Below are positions 28,253-33,224 of a stretch of DNA of 33,224 nucleotides, piece after piece. The stretch comes from Candidatus Accumulibacter phosphatis (GTDB lineage Bacteria; Pseudomonadota; Gammaproteobacteria; Burkholderiales; Rhodocyclaceae), in NCBI RefSeq assembly GCF_012939955.1, contig NZ_SPMY01000065.1, forward strand, positions 1 through 33,224, given 5' to 3'. Both the position numbers and the translations under genes were made by a program. The notes under the pieces were generated by a model. It made no database searches. It had not been told where the DNA came from and saw nothing but the letters and a program-made list of their open reading frames with translations. Each line of letters begins with the position of its first letter. The stretch's first letter is position 1.

Positions 28253-30040
28253 ATGAATTACTTCGTCACCGGGGCCACTGGGTTCATCGGCAAGCGGCTG
28301 ATCACCAAGCTACTGGCCCGCCCAGACGCGGTCGTCTATTTCCTGGTGCGCAGCGTCGAAGCCGACCGGATCCAGGAACTTTACGAGTTCTGGAACAGCG
28401 ACGAAAAGTGCGTCATCCCCATCGTCGGCGACCTGACACAGGCCAAGCTGGGGATCTCGAAAACCGATATTCGCAAGCTGAAAGGCAAGGTCGATCACTT
28501 CTTCCATCTGGCCGCCGTCTACGACCTCAAGGCCAGCGCCGAGGAGCAACAGCGGGCCAATGTCGACGGCACACGCAACACGGTGCAGCTGGCGGAGGAA
28601 ATCGCCGCCAAGCACTTCCACCTCGCCAGCTCGATCGCCGCCGCCGGACTCTTCGAAGGCTTGTTTCGCGAAGACATGTTCGACGAAGCCGAGAACCTGG
28701 AGAATCCCTACTTTCGCACCAAACACGATTCCGAGGCCATCGTTCGTCAGGAATGCAAGATCCCGTGGCGCGTCTTCCGTCCGGCGATCGTTGTTGGCGA
28801 CTCGCGTACCGGCGAGATGGACAAGATCGACGGCCCCTATTACTTCTTCAAGCTGATCCAGAAGATCCGCAAGACCTTCCCGGCGTGGATGCCGACCATC
28901 GGCATCGAGGGCGGGCGCATCAACGTCGTACCGGTCGACTTCGTGGTCGCCGCGATGGACCACATTGCGCACCTCAAGGGCGAAGATGGTCAGTGCTTCC
29001 ACCTCACGGATCCGACGCCAATGCGCGTTGGCGACCTGCTCAATACCATTGCTCGCGCGGCGCACGCACCGGAAATGGCAATGCGCATCAACGCCGCACT
29101 GCTCGGTTTCATCCCGCGCTCGGTGCGCAAGGCGATGTTCTCGCTGACGCCCGTTCGACGTATTCGCAACGCAGTGATGAAGGACCTCGGCCTGCCTGAC
29201 GACATCCTCGACTTCGTCAATTACCCGACCCGCTTCGATTGCCGCGAAACACAGCGCGCACTCAAAGGTACCGGCATTGCCGTACCAGCGTTCGATAGCT
29301 ACGCCTGGCGCCTGTGGGACTACTGGGAACGTCACCTTGACCCCGACCTGTTCATCGATCGCACCTTGCGCGGCAATATTGAGGGCAAAGTGGTACTGGT
29401 CACCGGCGGTTCGTCCGGAATCGGCAGGGCCGCCATCCGCAAGATGGCCGAGGCCGGCGCGATAGCGGTCACCATTGCCCGCGATCAGCAGACCCTTGAC
29501 GAAACCCGCGCGGAGTTCGAGGCCGCTGGCCTGCAACTGATCACCTACGCCGTCGACATCGCCAACAAGGAACAATGTGACGCACTCGTGAAAGCCCTCA
29601 ACGAGGAGCACGGCGGCGTCGACATCCTGGTCAACAACGCCGGACGCTCGATTCGCCGCGGCATCGAGAACTCCTTCGATCGCTTCCACGATTTCGAACG
29701 GACGATGGAAGTGAACTATTTCGGCGCGCTGCGGCTGACCATGGGCCTACTTCCCGGAATGCTGACCAAGCGCAAGGGGCAGGTGATCAACATCTCGTCC
29801 ATCGGCGTCCTCACCAACGCCCCACGCTTCTCCACTGCCGCTGCATGTTCCGGCTCGACGGCAAGCAGTCGGTATCCCGCCTGGCGAAAGTGCTCCAGAG
29901 CACGCTTTCCGGAAACCGGCATGTCACCTCGGCCCAGACTCGATTTGATGCTGATTTCCCATACCGTCACGGCGCTGACCCAGATCGTGCTGGCGGGAGC
30001 GAGGATCAATTCTCTGGCTTTCGCCGACAAGCCTGGATGA
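28253..30040 (+). CDS. Two-domain fatty acyl-CoA reductase (SDR-SDR), C-terminally truncated and fused to foreign sequence
   Basis: Residues 1-527 closely follow the bacterial two-SDR fatty acyl-CoA reductase type known from Marinobacter (about 660 residues), which reduces acyl-CoA to fatty alcohol with NADPH. Domain 1 has TGATGFIGKRL (7-17) and Y153-x3-K157 (NPYFRTKHDSE), then DGPYYFFKLIQKIR and GGRINVVPVDFVVAAMDHIAH. Domain 2 has TGGSSGIGRAA, VNNAGRSIRRG and the catalytic serine in INISSIGVLTNAPRFS. Right after that serine region (base 29833) similarity stops: the Y-x3-K of domain 2 and about 130 further residues are gone. The remaining 68 codons to 30040 read antisense through a VapC-like gene. 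GGGAG precedes the ATG. Domain 2 should be inactive. Confidence 0.87.
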   Translation: MNYFVTGATGFIGKRLITKLLARPDAVVYFLVRSVEADRIQELYEFWNSDEKCVIPIVGDLTQAKLGISKTDIRKLKGKVDHFFHLAAVYDLKASAEEQQRANVDGTRNTVQLAEEIAAKHFHLASSIAAAGLFEGLFREDMFDEAENLENPYFRTKHDSEAIVRQECKIPWRVFRPAIVVGDSRTGEMDKIDGPYYFFKLIQKIRKTFPAWMPTIGIEGGRINVVPVDFVVAAMDHIAHLKGEDGQCFHLTDPTPMRVGDLLNTIARAAHAPEMAMRINAALLGFIPRSVRKAMFSLTPVRRIRNAVMKDLGLPDDILDFVNYPTRFDCRETQRALKGTGIAVPAFDSYAWRLWDYWERHLDPDLFIDRTLRGNIEGKVVLVTGGSSGIGRAAIRKMAEAGAIAVTIARDQQTLDETRAEFEAAGLQLITYAVDIANKEQCDALVKALNEEHGGVDILVNNAGRSIRRGIENSFDRFHDFERTMEVNYFGALRLTMGLLPGMLTKRKGQVINISSIGVLTNAPRFSTAAACSGSTASSRYPAWRKCSRARFPETGMSPRPRLDLMLISHTVTALTQIVLAGARINSLAFADKPG

Positions 30041-30087
30041 TCGGTGATGGCCCACAAGGCGACGTGGGTGTCGAGCAGCAGCCTCAA
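29716..30087 (-). pseudogene. VapC-like PIN-domain toxin, C-terminally truncated
   Basis: The first 86 residues are a typical type II PIN toxin: LLLDTHVALWAI with the first catalytic Asp, GLSAKARELI, then VSAVTVWEISIKSSLGRG with the conserved Glu, and AGYRLLAVEPEHAAAVE. After E86 (base 29830) similarity ends. The expected continuation with the second acidic cluster (D-P-F-D-R) and the last 40 or so residues is replaced by antisense acyl-CoA reductase sequence to the stop at 29716. The likely start is a TTG at 30087 that overlaps the antitoxin stop (TTGA). Without the distal catalytic Asp it should be an inactive ribonuclease. It is joined tail to tail with the similarly truncated reductase. 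Confidence 0.82.
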
Positions 30088-30332
30088 GATCCGTGCCGCC
30101 CCAGAAACAAACGAGCGACCTCTTCATTGCTGCCGTCGATGCTATCGGGAACCTCGAAAGCCCCCTTGGCGACGCCGATGCGTCGCTCGGGCGCTTGCTC
30201 CGCGATCGGCACCAGGCGTGCAGCGGGCCGGCCGTTCCGGGCAATGACGATCTCGCGTTCCTTCCCCTGTTCGATCGCTTCCACCAGGCGTGACAAGTTG
30301 GACTTCGCCTCGAGCATATTCACGGTTTGCAT
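30084..30332 (-). CDS. Type II antitoxin, Phd/YefM family
   Basis: An 82-residue antitoxin: the N-terminal DNA-binding Phd/YefM fold (MQTVNMLEAKSNLSRLVEAIEQGKEREIVIARNGRPAARLVPI, shown here only in outline) and a C-terminal toxin-binding tail (AFEVPDSIDGSNEEVARLFLG). It pairs with the VapC-like gene by a four-base overlap, the standard antitoxin-first order. The start at 30332 is supported by GGAGG five bases upstream; a TTG four codons earlier is less likely. The reading frame is intact although the partner toxin is broken. It may therefore persist as an orphan repressor/antitoxin. Confidence 0.88.
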   Translation of the reverse strand: MQTVNMLEAKSNLSRLVEAIEQGKEREIVIARNGRPAARLVPIAEQAPERRIGVAKGAFEVPDSIDGSNEEVARLFLGRHGS

Positions 30333-30561
30333 CGTCGCCTCCAATATACGATTCGGTTAGTCTGGTCTGGCCAGAGTGCTATCTTACTCCGGCTGACGAC
30401 GGGAGACCTGCTCGCATGCGTGCCACTGACTGTGCCGGCCAGGCGCAGTTGCGCGAGCACGTGGACAGCAAAGCCCGTCACAAGCTCGCCAGCTTTCGCC
30501 ACCCGCCGGCCCTCGACGCAACTCCCCACCGTCCCCCGCCGCCCCCACCGCAGCCCCCGCC

Positions 30562-30598
30562 GTCATTGCGAGGAGGCGCAGCCGACGCGGCAATCCAG
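30562..30598 (+). repeat. REP-like palindromic half-element, directly at an rpn breakpoint
   Basis: This 37-bp sequence (gtcattgcgaggaggcgcag, then ccgacgcggcaatccag) recurs as one arm of the larger elements at 31408-31540 and 32807-32940. It is followed immediately (30599) by rpn coding sequence that has lost its 5' part. Confidence 0.8.
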
Positions 30599-30724
30599 TT
30601 CCATCGCTGGGAGCGCCAGCGCATCCTCGACCTCTTTGCCGTGCTCGACTGGATGATGCGCCTGCCGGAAGGCCTGGAAGATAAGCTGTGGCAAGATATC
30701 GAACAAATTGAAGGAGAGCGCAAA

Positions 30725-30973
30725 ATGCCCTACGTCACCAGCGTCGAACGCCGTGCCACCGAACGCGGCATCCAGCAAGGCATGCAGCAAGGCATCCAGC
30801 AAGGCATCCAGCAAGGCGAAGAAAAGGTGCTCGAACGGCTACTTACCCGCCGCTTCGGCCCCCTCAGCGAAGCTACCCGGCAGCGGCTCAGGAGCGCCAC
30901 GCTGGAACAGCTTGAACGCTGGACCGACAACATCCTGGATGCCGCCACCCTGGAAAACGTCTTCAAAGACTGA
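30725..30973 (+). CDS. Candidate stand-alone RpnS-like (internal-start) protein
   Basis: An 82-residue ORF with its own AAGGAG at 30711-30716, 8 bases before an ATG, so it can be translated without the lost nuclease domain. It starts MPYVTSVERRATERG, has a repeat helix of four GIQQ-type units (residues 15-30) and ends with a DUF4351-like domain (RRFGPLSEATRQRLRSATLEQLERWTDNIL). In E. coli Rpn systems the separately translated C-terminal protein RpnS blocks the full-length toxin RpnL; this ORF has the same position and repeat architecture. Being an antitoxin is inference from that parallel. No promoter is identified. Confidence 0.6.
   Translation: MPYVTSVERRATERGIQQGMQQGIQQGIQQGEEKVLERLLTRRFGPLSEATRQRLRSATLEQLERWTDNILDAATLENVFKD
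30767..30814 (+). repeat. Four-unit 12-bp in-frame tandem repeat (G-I/M-Q-Q)
   Basis: Units ggcatccagcaa, ggcatgcagcaa, ggcatccagcaa, ggcatccagcaa encode GIQQ GMQQ GIQQ GIQQ. A four-residue unit in the linker helix before DUF4351 is the known variable-number feature of Rpn proteins. Confidence 0.9.
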
Positions 30974-31663
30974 TCATTTTCTTGTGCAATGGGTAACCCC
31001 CGCTCGTCCTCGCGGCGATGTCGGAGCACGACTCATCGGGCGATGACGAGCTATCGTGTTGTCGAAGCGCCCGCGATCAGCCAGCCGCCTATCGTCCGAT
31101 AAATCGGGCTCCTGCATGTTGGCAGGCGCGCTGCCGAACGCCGAGCACCACCGCCGGCGCCCACCAAGGTGCGGATCTTTCCCGGCAACGCACCATCACC
31201 CGATCACGCGCACTGAGATAGATGTCACGGCGCATCCCAACGCCTCCGCTCGTGACTACCCACAAGCTGACAGTCAGTATCCAGATCCAAACAAAGCCCC
31301 TCCACTGCAGCCCGACGAAATCTACAACCTCGCCGCGCAAAGTCACCTTGCCGTAGTGTGTAGTGCTGCATTCCTGATGCGACTGTCCGCCAGCAGCTCC
31401 GCCCACCGTCATTGCGAGGAGGCGCAGCCGACGCGGCAATCCAGAGGTTTGGCTTTTCGCGTTGTCAAGAAGCCGATGCGGCGGGAAATAGTGAGAGGAT
31501 TGAACGGGATTGCCATGTCGGCTGCGCCTCTTCGCAATGGCATGCGAACTGGTGTGGCGCCAAATTCCCCATTCCCCATTCCCGACGAGTCGATTTTCAC
31601 CCACCGGCTTCCCGCGCGCGGTATCGTGATCTTCCTGCGCGGAACAGGTGACAAGGCACAGCC
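30974..31663. other. Intergenic region between rpn copies A and B, with gene debris
   Basis: No intact gene was found in these 690 bases. Long open frames on both strands (31056-32318 plus, 31089-31604 minus) have no family character and cross the REP-like element. One short segment, 31305-31355, reads LQPDEIYNLAAQSHLAV on the plus strand. This matches the conserved block of GDP-mannose 4,6-dehydratases (QPDEIYNLAAQSHV), so a scrap of a gmd-like gene appears to be buried here. The rest, apart from the element at 31408-31540, holds nothing I recognise. Confidence 0.5.
31408..31540 (+). repeat. REP-like two-arm palindromic element, copy b
   Basis: About 133 bp: arm gtcattgcgaggaggcgcag...caatccag, a spacer containing ggtttggcttttcgcg and gcggcgggaaatagtgagag, then the inverted arm (ggattgcc...gtcggctgcgcctc...cgcaatg). 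It closely matches 32807-32940. The arms can pair to form a long hairpin. Confidence 0.85.
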
Positions 31664-32662
31664 ATGGAAAACCAGACTTCAGCCAACGACGACTACGACA
31701 CCCCGTGGAAAGACGCGATCACGCGCTACTTCCCCGAGTTCATGGCCTTCTACTTCCCGTCGGCGCACGCCGAGATCGACTGGCAGCAAGCGCACGTCTT
31801 CCTCGACCAGGAACTCGCCCAGATCGTCCAGGACGCCGAACTCGGCAAACGCCTGGTGGACCGCCTGGTGCAGGTGGCGACGCGGGACGGAGGCGAACAA
31901 TGGGTCTACATCCACGTCGAAGTCCAGGGCCAGCGCGACGCCAATTTTCCCGAACGCCTGTTCACCTATAATTACCGCCTCTATGATCGCTATCGTCGCC
32001 CGGTCGCCAGTCTCGCGGTACTCGCGGACGAAGGCGAAGACTGGAAACCCACCCACTTCGGCTACCAGCTATTTGGCTGTGAAGTCGGCATCCGCTTCCC
32101 GACGGTCAAGATTCTTGACTACGCCGACCAGGCCGAAGCCCTCCTGGCTGATCCCAACCCCTTCGCCCTGGTCACCGCGGCGCACCTGTTCACCCGCCAG
32201 ACAAAAGGTGACCCCGAGCAACGCTATGCGGCAAAATGGCGCTTGGCCAAGCTACTCTACGAACGGAAGTGGGACAAACAGCGCATCATTGACCTGTTCA
32301 GCGTCATCGACTGGCTGATGCGCCTGCCGACTGAACTGGAAAAGCGGCTGATGCACGAGGTCTACACATTGGAAAGGAAGGTCACCATGCCCTACGTTAC
32401 CTCTGCCGAACGCTTCGGCATCGAAAAAGGATTGTTGCAAGGTCGGCAGGAAGGCCGGCAGGAAGGTCGGCAGGAAGGCCGGCAGGAAGGTCGGCAGGAA
32501 GGGGAGTCTGCCCTCCTGCAGAGCCAACTCGCCCGACGCTTCGGCACTTTGCCGGATGCCGTCCGCGCCCGACTGGCCGGCGCCACAGTTGAGCAACTCG
32601 AAAGCTGGGCGCTCAGGATTCTTGACGCCAAATCGCTGGACGAAGTCTTCGATCGGGACTGA
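31664..32662 (+). CDS. Rpn family recombination-promoting nuclease / DUF4351 protein (RpnL-like)
   Basis: A 332-residue member of the Rpn (PD-(D/E)XK transposase-like) family. The nuclease half has WKDAITRYFPEFMAFYFP, then D66 in LVDRLVQVATRDG and E86-x-Q88 in WVYIHVEVQGQRD, followed by FPERLFTYNYRLYDRY. A linker region (DWLMRLPTELEKRL) leads to a repeat helix (residues 260-279, five QEGR-type units) and a C-terminal DUF4351-like domain (LARRFGTLPDAVRARLAGATVEQLESW). Known Rpn proteins are DNA endonucleases, and in E. coli they are anti-phage toxins restrained by a small C-terminal protein made from an internal start. AAGG lies about 8 bases before the ATG. All motifs look intact, so this copy may be active. 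Confidence 0.85.
   Translation: MENQTSANDDYDTPWKDAITRYFPEFMAFYFPSAHAEIDWQQAHVFLDQELAQIVQDAELGKRLVDRLVQVATRDGGEQWVYIHVEVQGQRDANFPERLFTYNYRLYDRYRRPVASLAVLADEGEDWKPTHFGYQLFGCEVGIRFPTVKILDYADQAEALLADPNPFALVTAAHLFTRQTKGDPEQRYAAKWRLAKLLYERKWDKQRIIDLFSVIDWLMRLPTELEKRLMHEVYTLERKVTMPYVTSAERFGIEKGLLQGRQEGRQEGRQEGRQEGRQEGESALLQSQLARRFGTLPDAVRARLAGATVEQLESWALRILDAKSLDEVFDRD
32387..32662 (+). CDS. Predicted internally initiated RpnS-like antitoxin
   Basis: A 91-residue ORF inside the rpn gene and in its frame (residues 242-332 of the long protein). The ATG at 32387 follows AAGGAAGG (32374-32381) at good spacing, unusual inside a coding region, and the product begins MPYVTSAERFG just like the corresponding internal start in copy A. 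It comprises the QEGR repeat helix and the DUF4351-like domain. By analogy with published RpnL/RpnS pairs it would bind and block the full-length nuclease. The conserved internal ribosome site in both copies is seen; translation from it is inferred. Confidence 0.6.
   Translation: MPYVTSAERFGIEKGLLQGRQEGRQEGRQEGRQEGRQEGESALLQSQLARRFGTLPDAVRARLAGATVEQLESWALRILDAKSLDEVFDRD
32441..32500 (+). repeat. Five-unit 12-bp in-frame tandem repeat (G-R-Q-E)
   Basis: Units ggtcggcaggaa and ggccggcaggaa alternate (T, C, T, C, T at the third base), which suggests growth in 24-bp steps. They encode the GRQE repeat helix of the Rpn protein. Confidence 0.92.
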
Positions 32663-32806
32663 GCGGCAAATTCCTGCCACATTGCCGGGCTTGGCGCACG
32701 GGCAAGGGCACTTGCCAATGGCCCTCGCGATGGCGGTGACGCAGCGGGGTGATTGCAGCTGGCGTCGCCACTACGAACGCCGTAGCGTTCCCCAGCTCCC
32801 TTCGCC
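32663..32806. other. Short intergenic spacer after rpn copy B
   Basis: These 144 bases contain no supported gene and no terminator hairpin with U-tract. The stretch leads directly into the REP-like array. Confidence 0.4.
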
Positions 32807-33011
32807 GTCATTGCGAGGAGGCGAAGCCGACGTGGCAATCCAGAGGTTTGGCTTTTCGCGTCGTCAATAGGCCAATGCGGCGGCAAATAGTGAGAGGATG
32901 GAACTGGATTGCCGCGTCGGCTGCGCCTCCTCGCAATGACCAACTTGCCACGTCGCTGCGCCTCCTCGCAATGACCAACTTGCCACCGTCGCTGCGCCTC
33001 CTCGCAATGAC
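32807..33011 (+). repeat. REP-like element (copy c) followed by two tandem half-units
   Basis: 32807-32940 is a two-arm palindromic element nearly the same as 31408-31540. It is followed by two more right-arm units, 32941-32975 and 32976-33011 (caacttgccac, then gtcgctgcgcctcctcgcaa, then tgac), which differ by one inserted C. The array ends about eight bases before rpn copy C. Confidence 0.88.
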
Positions 33012-33019
33012 CAACGTCG

Positions 33020-33224
33020 TCGCCCTGGTCACCGCGGCGCACCTGTTCGCCCGCCAGAAAAATGGTGACCCGGACCCAACGCTAGGCCGCCAAATGACGC
33101 TTGGCCAAGCTGCTCTACGAACGGAAGTGGGACAAACAGCGCATCATTGACCTGTTCAGCGTCATCGACTGGTTGATGCGCCTGCCGACTGAACTGGAAA
33201 AGCGGCTGATGCACGAGGTCTACA
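33020..33224 (+). pseudogene. Rpn/DUF4351 family gene fragment (copy C), 5'-truncated, runs off the window
   Basis: 33020-33224 matches 32163-32366 of the full rpn gene. From 33101 to the window end I see only two base differences, so this is a recent duplicate. The 5' half (nuclease core) is absent and replaced by the REP-like array. An extra base near 33075-33085 relative to copy B breaks the frame between ALVTAAHLFARQ and KLLYERKWDKQRI. The window ends just before the place where the internal RpnS-type start would lie, so a complete RpnS-like ORF may follow outside. Confidence 0.82.

Larger units (their letters stand above)
30599..30973 (+). pseudogene. Rpn/DUF4351 family gene fragment (copy A), nuclease domain missing
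   Basis: A 5'-truncated relative of the full gene at 31664-32662. Similarity begins at W-x-R-Q-R-I (compare KWDKQRIIDLFSVIDWLMRLP with RWERQRILDLFAVLDWMMRLP) and runs to the C-terminus. All of the PD-(D/E)XK nuclease part, about 210 residues, is absent; a REP-like half-element abuts the break. The frame is open further upstream to 30290, but that part is Pro/Arg-rich translation of intergenic DNA. The C-terminal third contains four 12-bp repeat units and an internally started ORF (next entry). Confidence 0.8.

Noticed and set aside
28310-29689. 459-codon minus-strand open frame
   Set aside because: Fully antisense to the acyl-CoA reductase, whose SDR motifs are unmistakable. Long antisense frames are expected at this GC content.
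31089-31604. 171-codon minus-strand open frame
   Set aside because: It spans the palindromic element and debris, has no ribosome site and no family similarity.
31056-32318. 420-codon plus-strand open frame entering rpn copy B
   Set aside because: It crosses a REP-like element and then runs out of frame through the rpn gene. The rpn frame has the family motifs; this one is low-complexity Ser/Thr/Arg/Pro.
32807-33011. Possible CRISPR array
   Set aside because: Repeated ~35-bp units are present, but they are directly adjacent, without unique spacers, and are arms of a palindromic REP-like element; no cas genes are nearby.

Overview
The window reads as chromosome of a GC-rich betaproteobacterium, most likely in the Rhodocyclales and plausibly near Candidatus Accumulibacter. 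This is inference from gene order (pyrG-kdsA-eno-ftsB; trxA-rho-rpmE), polyhydroxyalkanoate (PHA) granule genes, nif accessory genes and protein character. No search was run.

Layout. 1-1700 is a decayed area holding a remnant nif accessory group on the minus strand: an N-terminally truncated NifX-associated gene, a DUF683 gene and fdxB. 1752-5300 has a LivK-like binding protein, slyD, bcp and a SIMPL-domain protein, with two structured intergenic repeats. 5405-9869 is a tight minus-strand operon pyrG, kdsA, DUF1330, eno, ftsB. 9997-14914 holds an isochorismatase-family hydrolase, an NMT1-like sensor/binding protein, an ankyrin lipoprotein, fadD and fdxA. 15126-22285 is housekeeping: trxA, rho, rpmE, an ArnT/PMT-like glycosyltransferase, orn, a Ste24-like protease, pcd and rsgA.

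22305-30040 is a storage-lipid neighbourhood: a PHA-system protein, acyl-CoA-binding protein, wax ester synthase/DGAT, a TPR-like protein, a TetR regulator, a patatin-like lipase, a phasin and a two-domain fatty acyl-CoA reductase. Together these could make and package wax esters, triacylglycerol or PHA. However, the reductase is cut off at residue 527, where it joins the truncated 3' end of a VapC-like toxin gene.

29830-33224 is an accessory island: a broken PIN toxin with an intact Phd/YefM-like antitoxin, then three copies of an Rpn/DUF4351 gene (fragment, full length, fragment) mixed with REP-like palindromes. The full copy and the first fragment each carry an internal Shine-Dalgarno plus ATG in front of the C-terminal domain. 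Each also has an in-frame 12-bp tandem repeat encoding a four-residue unit. These are the marks of the published Rpn gene-within-a-gene toxin-antitoxin (RpnL/RpnS). The first fragment has lost the nuclease part but keeps the complete internal ORF, making it a candidate stand-alone RpnS-like antitoxin. This is the most interesting signal in the window.

Four otherwise intact genes (ftsB, fadD, the M48 protease, pcd) each carry one extra base in a homopolymer run. A shared sequencing or assembly artefact is the simplest explanation, so the true proteins are probably intact.
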